NCBI GenBank assembly: GCA_016860845.1
Contig: BOKF01000002.1
Coordinates: 248,001-312,000, forward strand
Direction of reading: 5' to 3'
Source of the DNA: Chloroflexota bacterium
GTDB taxonomy: Bacteria > Chloroflexota > Anaerolineae > 4572-78 > J111
DNA length: 64,000 bases
Part shown: positions 24,832 to 32,258 of the stretch, piece by piece
Layout of the letters: each line of letters starts with the position of its first letter
How positions within the stretch are numbered: position 1 is the first letter of the stretch
Notes under the pieces: generated by a model
The model's database searches: none
What the model was told of the DNA's origin: nothing
What the model saw: the letters and a program-made list of their open reading frames with translations, nothing else
Translations under genes and position numbers: made by a program

Positions 24832-25671
24832 CTACCAATCTTGAGCGGGTAAAGGTTTGGGCGCACCGCCAAAGCCGCCTTCGCTGCTGCCATCGCCCAA
24901 TGTCTGATTCAGTCGCTCCTGCAAAGTTTGACTATTTTGGCCCAAAGCATCCAGCAGTTGTTGAGCCTCTTCGGGTGAGAGTTCGCTGCCGTTGCCGGAT
25001 TGCTCCTGTTCCTCCGGTTGAGAACCGCCAGAGGATTGGCCCTGGTTCTGTTCCTGTTGATTCTGTTGGCCGCTGCCCTGCTGGTTCTCCTGTTCACCCT
25101 GTTGGCCTCCTTGCTGCTGTTGCTGCTGGTTTTGGCCGCCACCCTGATTCTGCTGTTGCTGCTGTTGGTTCCCTTGGCCTTGCTGTCCCTGCTGTTGCTG
25201 TTGTTGCTGTTGTTGTTGCTGTTGTTGTTGCTGCATCTTCAAAGCCAACTCCAGGTTGTGTTTGGCATCGGCGTCGTCCGGCTTCAAGCGCAACGCATCT
25301 TTATAAGCCTCAATCGCAGCCTCCCAATCTTGCAGCTTAAAAAAGTTATTGCCAAGATTGTAGTGACCCTGTTCCGCTAACTCACCTTCGGCGGCGCGGA
25401 GGGATTGCTGGGTTTGAGCGATTGCCGCTTCAAAATCATCCTTGCGATGGAAAGCGCTGCCGGCATTGTAATAAGGTTCCGCCAGGTCTGGATCCTCCCG
25501 CTGGGCCGAGGTATAGTTTTTCAGCGCTTCATCATATTTTTCTGCGGCATATTCTTCGTTGCCACGATTGTTGTAGCGGGCCGCCGATGGTCCGCAGGCC
25601 GACAGTAAAATCACGGCCACTAACGATACAAACAAGCAACTCTGTTTCACCAGCCTACTCCTCAACCCCAT
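24832..25671 (-). CDS. BatC-like TPR lipoprotein with long Gln-rich tail
   Basis: The 279-aa protein has a lipoprotein signal with lipobox LSAC (Cys26). Three TPR units follow (ARYNNRGNEEYAAEKYDEAL; YYNAGSAFHRKDDFEAAIAQ; HYNLGNNFFKLQDWEAAIEA), then about 80 residues that are mostly Gln with Gly/Asn, containing a run of 16 or so Gln around 150-165, and a short acidic C-terminus (SPEEAQQLLDALGQ). TPR lipoproteins with Gln/Asn-rich tails are common as BatC in Bat operons. Probably membrane-anchored on the outer face and a partner of BatA/BatB. Codon choice mixes CAA and CAG, which limits slippage. Confidence 0.75.
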   Translation of the reverse strand: MGLRSRLVKQSCLFVSLVAVILLSACGPSAARYNNRGNEEYAAEKYDEALKNYTSAQREDPDLAEPYYNAGSAFHRKDDFEAAIAQTQQSLRAAEGELAEQGHYNLGNNFFKLQDWEAAIEAYKDALRLKPDDADAKHNLELALKMQQQQQQQQQQQQQQQGQQGQGNQQQQQQNQGGGQNQQQQQQGGQQGEQENQQGSGQQNQQEQNQGQSSGGSQPEEQEQSGNGSELSPEEAQQLLDALGQNSQTLQERLNQTLGDGSSEGGFGGAPKPLPAQDW

Positions 25672-25673
25672 GG

Positions 25674-26732
25674 CTACGTTTTAACATTTAACGCTTTACC
25701 CGGCACTGTTTCTGGCTGGGGCGACTTTTCCCGAATCCGGTCGGGGATCAACTCGCTGATAATCAGGGCCAAAACCGCCAAGCCCAAAAACCATTGAAAC
25801 CGCTCGATGCCTCGCGTTTCAAACCGGCTTTCCAACTCACCCTTTTGCAGCTCGTTAATAGCATCGGCTAAAAAACCGACTTCGCGCCCATCCGCCGCAG
25901 CGCGAAAGTATTGGCCGTTGGTGGTCAAAGTAATCTGCTGCAAAGTCGTTTCGTCCAGGCGGCTCAGAACTGTCTCGCCCAGGCGGTCTTTCTTGTAACC
26001 GGTCAAATTGCCCAACTCATCATATTCAGGAATCGGCTCACCGTCGGGTGAGCCAAAGCCAATCGCATAAATAATAATCCCCTCCTCGGCTGCTTTTTGA
26101 GCCATTACCGGCACTTCATCGGTAAACTCATTGGCTTCGCCGTCGGTCAGCAGAATTATCACCTTTTGACTGGCTCGCTCCTCGTTGAAGCCGGTAGCAG
26201 CCACCTGAATGGCTGCGGCCAGATTGGTGCTGGTCCGCGAAATCATACCGGGATGGGCTGCTTCTAAAAAGAAGCGAGCGGTGGAGAAATCAGAGGTCAA
26301 CGGAAACTGAATATAGGCTGCGCCGGCAAAAACAACCAGACCCAGGGCATTCCCTTCCAGCCGGTCCATCAATTCCGAGATCTCCAGTTTGGCCCGCGCC
26401 AGCCGGTTGGGCTTAATATCTTCGACCAGCATGCTCTGCGACACATCCAAGGCCACCATAATCTCGACACCCTGCTGCTCGACAACCTCAACCTGCGCGC
26501 CCCAGCGAGGTCGAGCCAGGGCCACAATGACCAAAGCCAGGGCCAAAAACCACAGCACGATTTGCCAGCGGCGGCCTGCCCAGTTGACCGTGGCGCTCAA
26601 CCGGGCAATCAACTGAGGCATCCCCAGGCGGTTTATGGCCGCCTGTTTGCGCTTGCCCAGGAAAAATAATAACAGCGCCAGCAGCAGCAAGGGTACAAAA
26701 CAGGTTAAAAAGATCGGTTCGGCAAAATCCAT
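25674..26732 (-). CDS. batB: BatB-like von Willebrand factor A membrane protein
   Basis: The 352-aa product has an N-terminal helix (IFLTCFVPLLLLALLLFFLG), a second helix (WQIVLWFLALALVIVALARP), a VWA domain (about 90-290) and a C-terminal helix (WFLGLAVLALIISELIP). The metal-ion-dependent adhesion site is intact: DVSQS, the Thr in ISRTSTNLAAA, and LLTDGEAN. Such proteins bind partner proteins through the MIDAS metal. It lies between BatA-like and BatC-like genes, 2 nt before the latter. BatA and BatB are known to form membrane complexes in some bacteria, and that is the likely role here. Confidence 0.88.
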   Translation of the reverse strand: MDFAEPIFLTCFVPLLLLALLLFFLGKRKQAAINRLGMPQLIARLSATVNWAGRRWQIVLWFLALALVIVALARPRWGAQVEVVEQQGVEIMVALDVSQSMLVEDIKPNRLARAKLEISELMDRLEGNALGLVVFAGAAYIQFPLTSDFSTARFFLEAAHPGMISRTSTNLAAAIQVAATGFNEERASQKVIILLTDGEANEFTDEVPVMAQKAAEEGIIIYAIGFGSPDGEPIPEYDELGNLTGYKKDRLGETVLSRLDETTLQQITLTTNGQYFRAAADGREVGFLADAINELQKGELESRFETRGIERFQWFLGLAVLALIISELIPDRIREKSPQPETVPGKALNVKT

Positions 26733-26741
26733 AGCGACTCA

Positions 26742-26801
26742 GCGGATGGCGAATCGCGAATGGTTGAAATTGTAATTCGCCATTCGCTCATTCGTCATTC
26801 T
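26742..26801. repeat. Heptad hairpin between batB and batA
   Basis: The left arm is GCGGATG GCGAATC GCGAATG (26742-26762); the inverted right arm is AATTCGC CATTCGC TCATTCG TCATTCT (26774-26801). It occupies nearly the whole 69-bp spacer within the operon and could modulate relative expression. Confidence 0.75.
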
Positions 26802-27797
26802 TTAAGGTATTGTTCTAAATAAAGTCCGGCGGAGCAAAATCTCCAGAGTCAAAAGCAGGGCGGCGGGCAAAATAAACCAAACGGCCAGCTCTCGATAGCG
26901 GGTGAAGGTTCTCACCTCAACCTGGGAACGCTCCAATTTGTTAATGGTATTATAAATCTGCTGCAATCCCTCACCGTCTTCGGCCCTGAAGTAAAGGCCG
27001 CCGGTGATATCGGCAATTTTGCGCAGGGTTTCCTCATCAATTTCCGAATCGCGGTACTCAACCCGGCCATCCGGGAAAGGTAGCGCCGCCGGGCCAGGCC
27101 GGGCCGCGCCGATGGTGTAGACTTTTATATTAAGCGCCTTGGCAATCTGGGCAGCCGTCAGCGGATCCACCTGGCCGGAGTTATTAGCCCCATCGGTCAG
27201 GAGGACAATGACTCGGTTGTCGGCCTGGGAGTCGCGCAGCATGTTAGCCCCGTTGGCCAGGCCCAAACCAATGGCCGTGCCGCTGTCCAGGCCAATATCC
27301 CACGAAACCTCGGTATCTTCGAGAACGCGTTCCAACACCTTGTAGTCCAGTGTGGGCGGTACCTGGCTGAAAGCTTCGCTGGCAAAAATGACCAGGCCAA
27401 TGCGGTCATATTTGCGCTGCTGGATAAAGTCGCTAATGACGCGTTTGGCCGCGCCTAAACGGTTCGGCTCAAAATCCAGAGCGGCCATGCTCCCAGAAAT
27501 ATCTAACACAATGGCGATGTCAATCCCTTCGCCGGTGATAATCTCACGGGCACTCCCAGCCTGAGGTCGGGCCAGGGCAATGACCAGCAAGGCCAGCCCC
27601 AAAAAACGTAGCACCGGCAAAATAGAGCGGCCGCGCTGCCGCAGCGATGGCCCCAACTGGGCAGTCAAGCGGATGTCGGAGTATTGGAGCGTGGCGGGCT
27701 GCTGGCGGCTGCGGGCCACCAGAGGCAGCAAGGCCAGTAGAAGGGGCGCTGCCAGCAACAACAGCAGCCAGGGTGAGGCAAAATGGAGTGTGGTCAT
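26802..27797 (-). CDS. batA: BatA-like von Willebrand factor A membrane protein
   Basis: The 331-aa protein has the same plan as BatB: N-terminal helix (PWLLLLLAAPLLLALLPLVA), second helix (ILPVLRFLGLALLVIALARP), a VWA domain with MIDAS motifs DISGS, a Thr in LDSGTAIGLGLA and LLTDGANNSG, and a C-terminal helix (ELAVWFILPAALLLTLEILL). Its start overlaps the stop of the preceding gene by 4 nt (ATGA), showing translational coupling. Together with BatB it is expected to form the metal-binding core of the envelope complex controlled by MoxR. The exact physiological task in this lineage is unknown. Confidence 0.88.
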   Translation of the reverse strand: MTTLHFASPWLLLLLAAPLLLALLPLVARSRQQPATLQYSDIRLTAQLGPSLRQRGRSILPVLRFLGLALLVIALARPQAGSAREIITGEGIDIAIVLDISGSMAALDFEPNRLGAAKRVISDFIQQRKYDRIGLVIFASEAFSQVPPTLDYKVLERVLEDTEVSWDIGLDSGTAIGLGLANGANMLRDSQADNRVIVLLTDGANNSGQVDPLTAAQIAKALNIKVYTIGAARPGPAALPFPDGRVEYRDSEIDEETLRKIADITGGLYFRAEDGEGLQQIYNTINKLERSQVEVRTFTRYRELAVWFILPAALLLTLEILLRRTLFRTIP

Positions 27798-28873
27798 GGC
27801 ATCACTTCCGCTTCAAGGGCCGCCGGCTCTTCCGGCGCTGTGACAACTTGAGGAGTTGTGACATGGACGATGTGCCGCGCTCGATTGACCAGGTTATTTA
27901 CATTATCAACATGAGGCACATAACGGGCAAATTTGACCAGATCACTTTCCGAGAAAATGTCCATAAACTCGGCGGCGTCTTCGGCCAGAGTACCCGACTT
28001 GCGGAAGGCAGTGCGCAATTCGGCGCTGGTTTGTTCCAGGGCCGGAATTTGATAACGACCTTCGATGTAACGGCGCAAGCAGATGTCAACCAGGGAGTAG
28101 TGCTCTTTAATTTCGTTCCGGGCCGGCAGATTCAAGCCTTCAATCCGATCCAACTCGGTCAAGGCAATGACCTCCGGGGGGCGAGAGTCCACAAAAGGTA
28201 CAGGCGCTAATTCGAAGCTGGCGCGTCTACGCCGCCGGTCGTACAACCATAAAGCCACACCTGCCAGCAGGCCCAAAACAAAGATGCTCAACAAAATAGT
28301 CGCAACGACCCAGGGCCAAATAGGCGGCAGCGGCAGCTCGGCCTGGGGTTTCAGGTCGCGCAGTTCGGTATCATCGGTTAATATGCTGGTAATAGTAAGC
28401 TGGACAACCGGCGCACCCAACTCCTCTTGCGAGCCATCCGCCATGCTGTGGGTCACGACAAGCGGTGGCGTTTGATATTCTCCCGGCTCAAAGAGGGTGA
28501 CGACAATATCCTTGCCGGAGGTAGTTGTGCCGTTGTCGTTCTCGACGGCTTCGGGCGGAGTCTGTTCAACCACTTCGAAGGGCCCCCACTGCTCCGGCAC
28601 TTGCGGCAGGGTCACCTGCGAGTCTGCCGGATGGGTTACTTCCAGCCGCAAAGTTACCCGGTCGCCAACGGTCAGAGGTTGGTCTTGGGGGGCTTTGAGG
28701 AAAAATTCAGCATTAGCATCGGCGGGCGTTTGGGCAGCGGCAGGAGGGACAAGGCAGAGGAGTAAAGCGAAAAGTGTAAAGCTTCCCCAGGGGAGGCTTC
28801 GCCCTAGAGCGTGAAACGTAAGCCGGGAGTTACGGGTTAAATTTGAAAATTGCGTTTTTACAAAATTCATCAT
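27794..28873 (-). CDS. Signal-peptide membrane protein of the bat operon (BatD N-term/DUF4381-like)
   Basis: From ATG 28873 the product is 359 aa. It has a signal peptide (GSFTLFALLLCLVPPAAAQ), one or two beta-sandwich domains resembling a single BatD repeat (VGDRVTLRLEVTHPADSQVT), a membrane helix near 190-215 (WPWVVATILLSIFVLGLLAG), then a cytoplasmic helical domain (HYSLVDICLRRYIEGRYQIP) of the kind in DUF4381 proteins beside BatA. Its stop overlaps batA by 4 nt. A TTG at 28882 is an alternative start. The N-terminal coding DNA (about 28770-28850) shows traces of 7-nt periodicity such as TTTACAC TTTTCGC TTTACTC on the minus strand. Confidence 0.65.
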   Translation of the reverse strand: MMNFVKTQFSNLTRNSRLTFHALGRSLPWGSFTLFALLLCLVPPAAAQTPADANAEFFLKAPQDQPLTVGDRVTLRLEVTHPADSQVTLPQVPEQWGPFEVVEQTPPEAVENDNGTTTSGKDIVVTLFEPGEYQTPPLVVTHSMADGSQEELGAPVVQLTITSILTDDTELRDLKPQAELPLPPIWPWVVATILLSIFVLGLLAGVALWLYDRRRRRASFELAPVPFVDSRPPEVIALTELDRIEGLNLPARNEIKEHYSLVDICLRRYIEGRYQIPALEQTSAELRTAFRKSGTLAEDAAEFMDIFSESDLVKFARYVPHVDNVNNLVNRARHIVHVTTPQVVTAPEEPAALEAEVMP

Positions 28874-28943
28874 CGAAGTCAAACGAGGATGCCTGTCCGC
28901 AAAAATTCCGGTGTAACTCAGCGGCGGTCGGCAGTCGCTCTTG

Positions 28944-29831
28944 TCACCGCCGCATCCGCCGGGCGCGCCGTTCGAAAAAAGTTGTCAAAGGAGTAACATA
29001 CTCGGCATCGGTGGAAATGTCAATACGATCCACTTTAGACTTGCGAAAGACCCGGTCACGGGCCAGTTTCAACTCGTTCACCCGCTCGGCAAAGGCTTGA
29101 CGCCGCTGGCGGCTGCCAGTATCCACCCACCGTACCTGGCCGGTTTCGGCATCTTCCAACGCCAGCAGCCCCACATTGGGTAGTTCCTGTTCGCGTGGGT
29201 CGCTCAGGGTTACGGCAATCACATCATGGCGGCGATTGCTAAACTGCAAGGCCGAACGATAACTGTCCGGTGGGGTCAGAAAATCAGAGATGAGGAAGAC
29301 AATACTGCGGCGCTTGAGCAGGTGGTTAATGGTATCCAGGCCCAGTTTCAAATTGGTTTGGTAGCCGATTGGCTCAAAGGCCAGCAGGTCACGAATGAGC
29401 CGCAGCACATGACGGCGGCCCTTGCGCGGTGGGATAAACAGCTCGATCCGATCAGTAAAAATGAGGACGCCGACCTTGTCATTATTGCTGATGGCCGAAA
29501 AAGCCAGGACTGCGGCCAGTTCGGCGGCAATTTCCCGCTTAAAGCGGTTGACCGTAGCAAATTTACCGGAGGCGCTGGCATCCACCAGCAGCATCACCGT
29601 CAACTCCCGCTCTTCGACAAAGCGCTTGACAAACGGCTCCCCGGTGCGGGCCGTCACATTCCAGTCAATGGTGCGGACCTCGTCGCCCGGCTGGTAGGGA
29701 CGCACTTCATCAAATTCCATCCCCCGCCCTTTGAAGATAGCATGGTACTCCCCGGCAAAGCTGTCGTTTACCAGGTGGCGGGTGCGAATTTCAATCCGGC
29801 GAATTTTTCTAATAAGTTCAGGTGAGAGCAT
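28944..29831 (-). CDS. DUF58 family protein of the MoxR-Bat operon
   Basis: The 295-aa protein has the DUF58 signature GRGMEFDEVRPYQPGDEVR followed by DWNVTARTGEPFVKRF, then a degenerate VWA fold starting at TVMLLVDASASGKF with a DxSxS-like site and VFLISDFLTPPD. It has no membrane helix. DUF58 proteins nearly always accompany MoxR ATPases and are thought to be adaptors or clients for the Bat proteins. It is second in the operon. The segment upstream of its ATG is a heptad repeat without a Shine-Dalgarno sequence, so it may depend on re-initiation or on RNA structure. Confidence 0.88.
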   Translation of the reverse strand: MLSPELIRKIRRIEIRTRHLVNDSFAGEYHAIFKGRGMEFDEVRPYQPGDEVRTIDWNVTARTGEPFVKRFVEERELTVMLLVDASASGKFATVNRFKREIAAELAAVLAFSAISNNDKVGVLIFTDRIELFIPPRKGRRHVLRLIRDLLAFEPIGYQTNLKLGLDTINHLLKRRSIVFLISDFLTPPDSYRSALQFSNRRHDVIAVTLSDPREQELPNVGLLALEDAETGQVRWVDTGSRQRRQAFAERVNELKLARDRVFRKSKVDRIDISTDAEYVTPLTTFFERRARRMRR

Positions 29832-29835
29832 GGCT

Positions 29836-29910
29836 AATTGTGAATTGTGAATTGTGAATTGTGAATTGTGAATTAATCACAATTGGCTATTCCCAATTCA
29901 CAATTTTCTA
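29836..29910. repeat. AATTGTG heptad element between moxR and DUF58 gene
   Basis: Five perfect AATTGTG units (29836-29870), AATTAATCACAATT, then an inverted CAATTCACAATTTTCTA. The CTA at 29908-29910 is the TAG stop of the MoxR gene on the minus strand. The same 3' sequence ATTCACAATTTTCTA ends the element at 1339-1425, again supplying the neighbouring stop. Confidence 0.85.
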
Positions 29911-30900
29911 TGGTACTTCTATCTGATCCAAGATACGTTGGACAATTTCGGCGCTGGTAATCTCTTCGGCCTCGGCTTCATAGCTAATGACCACCCGATG
30001 GCGCAAGACATCAGGCGCAATTTGTTTAATATCTTCTGGCGTAACAAAGCCGCGCCCTTTCAAAAAGGCATGCGCCCGCGCGGCCATAATCAGGTAAATC
30101 GTGGCTCGCGGCGATGCGCCGAAAGCAATGAGGGGCTGCAGGCCAGACAGGCCATTTTGGCTGGGCTGGCGCGTCGCAAAAACGAGATCAAGGACATACT
30201 CTTTGATTTTTTCATCTACATAGATTTGCCGCACCACCTCGCGCGCGTGCAGTAGATCAGCGGGTTGGGTGACCGGCTTGACTTCAGGCAGGCGCACGCC
30301 GGTCATCCGGTCCATAATCAGCCGCTCTTCGGCCCGCGTCGGATAATCTACTACCACTTTGAGCATGAAGCGATCCACCTGGGCTTCGGGCAAGGGATAA
30401 GTTCCCTCCTGCTCGATGGGATTTTGCGTGGCCAGGACCAAGAACGGTTCTTCCAGCTTGAACGTTTCAGCGCCAATTGTCACCTGCCGCTCCTGCATCG
30501 CTTCGAGCAGGGCACTCTGAACTTTGGCCGGAGCGCGGTTAATTTCATCGGCCAGGATAAAATTGGCAAAAATAGGGCCACGATGGGAGGTAAACTCACT
30601 GGTGCGGGGGTTGTAAATTTCCGTGCCAATCAGGTCAGCGGGGAGCAAATCAGGAGTAAATTGGATGCGCTGGAATTGGGCCTGGACGGTTTGAGCCAGG
30701 GTTTTGATGGCCAAAGTTTTGGCCAGACCCGGCACCCCTTCCAGCAAAATGTGGCCGTCGGCCAGGAGCGCAATCAGAAGTCGCTCGATCAATTTTTCCT
30801 GCCCCACCATCACCTTGTTGACTTCGGCCAGCAAATCCTGCAAGAAAAGAGCTTCCTGGGCCACAGCTTCGTTAAGCTCGCGGATGGTTTTCATTTCCAT
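29908..30900 (-). CDS. MoxR-family AAA+ ATPase
   Basis: The 330-aa ATPase has Walker A GVPGLAKT (about residues 56-63), Walker B with ILADEINRAPAKVQSALLEA, sensor 1 LVLATQNPIEQEGTYPLPEA, and the arginine-finger/sensor 2 region (LIAFGASPRATIYL) in the C-terminal lid. MoxR proteins act as chaperone-like ATPases that activate VWA proteins. It is the first gene of the operon MoxR-DUF58-membrane protein-BatA-BatB-BatC-BatD-BatE, the standard order. ATG 30900 is followed by another in-frame ATG at 30894. Its TAG stop is contributed by the downstream repeat element. Confidence 0.93.
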   Translation of the reverse strand: MEMKTIRELNEAVAQEALFLQDLLAEVNKVMVGQEKLIERLLIALLADGHILLEGVPGLAKTLAIKTLAQTVQAQFQRIQFTPDLLPADLIGTEIYNPRTSEFTSHRGPIFANFILADEINRAPAKVQSALLEAMQERQVTIGAETFKLEEPFLVLATQNPIEQEGTYPLPEAQVDRFMLKVVVDYPTRAEERLIMDRMTGVRLPEVKPVTQPADLLHAREVVRQIYVDEKIKEYVLDLVFATRQPSQNGLSGLQPLIAFGASPRATIYLIMAARAHAFLKGRGFVTPEDIKQIAPDVLRHRVVISYEAEAEEITSAEIVQRILDQIEVP

Positions 30901-31325
30901 AAAGTTAGTTAGGAGCCTCCGGCAGATGAATTTAAGAACGGGTCAAAAAAAAGATCAGTTGGCCAGTCGCGCAACCAATCTTTTGACAACGCTGATATTT
31001 TAATCAAAGAAGAGGATTTTTTCAAGAGCCTGTCTCCATTTCTAATCGAACTCTAATCTTGTTATGGCGGGCCATCTGATAGGGACAGTAAAAGCCACAA
31101 TCTGGCTTCCAAACTGACGCGAAGCGTGGGAACCGAATGCTCAATTCTCCTGGCTAAAAGTTAAGAGAAAGCCTTACCTCTAAAGAAGTTGCAAATTTAG
31201 CTCGGAACGTGTAAACTAAAACAGGTAAATAGAGAGTTTATTAAAAAAGTTTCATCTCGATGCCGCCGCTGACACCCGCTCAAGCTTATCAAATTCAGCG
31301 GCATCAGTAAAAGGTAGAAAAAGCG
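30901..31325. other. Intergenic region between moxR and the PF13769-like gene
   Basis: It holds divergent promoters by position but no strong consensus was found. Visible items are a REP-like repeat (31099-31140) and an inverted repeat, GATGCCGC-CG-CTGA (31259-31272) with TCAGCGGCATC (31295-31305), 20 nt before the small gene's ATG. No coding frame is convincing. Confidence 0.5.
31099..31140. repeat. REP-like AATCTGG...GAAGCGTGG repeat, copy 1
   Basis: It starts AATCTGGCTTCCAAAC and ends GAAGCGTGGGAACCGAATGC, imperfectly palindromic. It shares both arms with the copy at 51061-51101, and the GTTCCCA core with 20566-20598 and 37086-37110. Confidence 0.6.
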
Positions 31326-31625
31326 ATGGCAAGATACCAAATCTTATATTGGGAACACATTCCCCTGGGGGTTAAAGCGACCGATGTCAATGGTACGGTC
31401 AGGGAAAATTTACCAGCCCGATTTCAGCAGGCTGTAGAAAATGCCGCCTCGCGCGCGGGTCAAACCAGCGCCGCTGCTTATACTTCAATGTTTAAGTGGG
31501 GCAAAGAACAGGAGCGTGAAGGCACTGCTGCCGAAGTGGCCACAACCATCGCTAAGGAACTCGACGAAACTTGGGATGAAACCGAAGCGTTGAGTACGTT
31601 TGAACAATCAAAGAAAAAAGATTGA
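31326..31625 (+). CDS. Small 'virulence factor' (PF13769-like) protein
   Basis: The 99-aa product starts ARYQILYWEHIPLGVKA and continues with LPARFQQAVENAASRAG, AYTSMFKWGKEQEREGTAAE. This pattern (YQxLYW near the start, LPxRFQ, then WG and a GTAxEVA helix) matches the small domain family named Virulence_fact. Despite the name, its function is unknown and it is widespread in free-living bacteria. No signal peptide or membrane helix. It appears monocistronic, preceded by an inverted repeat at 31259-31305 and AAAAGGTAG as a ribosome-binding site. The C-terminus is Lys-rich. Confidence 0.7.
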   Translation: MARYQILYWEHIPLGVKATDVNGTVRENLPARFQQAVENAASRAGQTSAAAYTSMFKWGKEQEREGTAAEVATTIAKELDETWDETEALSTFEQSKKKD

Positions 31626-31725
31626 CTCTATCGCCTCAAAAGAACCTCCCTAGACCGTGTTACCGGCCCGCTGTCCCCCTTACCCAAAATGATTTCCTGT
31701 TTCAATGGGCCGGGTAAATCAACCT

Positions 31726-31866
31726 CACTATGTTTGCACTTTTCACAACGGGCTACGAATAGGACACAGATTCACACAGATAAACGCAGATAAAGCAAAA
31801 TTTTTAAAGAAAATCTGTGTGAATCTGCGAAATCTGTGTCCTAATTAAAAAAGTGCAAAGATAGTG
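31726..31866. mobile_element. 141-bp MITE-like element with 18-bp terminal inverted repeats
   Basis: The ends CACTATGTTTGCACTTTT (31726-31743) and the reverse complement CACTATCTTTGCACTTTT (31866-31849) match at 17 of 18 positions. The 7-bp sequence TCAACCT flanks both sides (31719-31725 and 31867-31873), a target-site duplication. Inside, two inverted arms of a decamer ACACAGATTC/ACACAGATAA (31764-31793; 31814-31842) form a long hairpin. It encodes nothing and presumably was moved by a transposase elsewhere in the genome. Confidence 0.82.
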
Positions 31867-31906
31867 TCAACCTCATTGGCCTGTTAAAGATTTCGCGAGG
31901 CGCAAG

Positions 31907-32215
31907 TTGTTTCCAGTCTTCCTTTCCTTTCTTTTGTTGGCGCTCACCTTTTCTGTGACAGGCTCTGTCCGGGCGAACATGCCAGCCCTGATGATCCCAG
32001 GCCCGGCCCTTCTGACCGGCAGGCAGAGTGGATGTCCTCTCGGCCTCTATGGAACTCTCAGACCCTTTGCCAATCGTGATATCCCCCATCATTATCTCAT
32101 TTTTACCTTCTCCCCATCTTCCCCAACAGAACAAACTTATCTCCGCTTTCAAAGTGATGACTCGCTGACCTTACCGTTGACCCTCTGGAGCAAGAACATG
32201 GTACAATATTTATGA
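31907..32215 (+). CDS. Doubtful small secreted protein frame
   Basis: A 102-codon frame starting at TTG has a signal-peptide-like N-terminus (FPVFLSFLLLALTFSVTGSV) and then no recognisable domain. A weak GCGAGG ribosome-binding site precedes it. Against it: the start is TTG only, it overlaps the likely promoter of the sensor kinase (32177-32207), and an equally long frame exists antisense. If real, it could be a secreted accessory of the two-component pair downstream. Confidence 0.25.
   Translation: MFPVFLSFLLLALTFSVTGSVRANMPALMIPGPALLTGRQSGCPLGLYGTLRPFANRDIPHHYLIFTFSPSSPTEQTYLRFQSDDSLTLPLTLWSKNMVQYL
32177..32207 (+). promoter_or_regulatory. Candidate promoter for the sensor kinase operon
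   Basis: TTGACC (32177-32182) and TACAAT (32202-32207) preceded by TGG (extended -10); the 19-nt spacer is longer than ideal. The kinase GTG start is at 32259. Confidence 0.4.
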
Positions 32216-32258
32216 TTACCTTTGCCGCTCCCCCATTTCAGATCATGAGGTGAAACCT

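Noticed and set aside
24900..25380. Plus-strand Leu-rich frames opposite the Gln-rich gene
   Set aside because: CTG/TTG runs are only the reverse complement of the Gln codons.
29836..29910. CRISPR array or telomere-like repeat
   Set aside because: Units are 7 nt with no spacers and end in an inverted arm; this is the heptad hairpin family.
22228..30900. Bat operon as a novel system
   Set aside because: The order MoxR-DUF58-BatA-BatB-BatC-BatD-BatE is a known aerotolerance-type operon; only the repeat-derived signal peptide and Gln tail are unusual.
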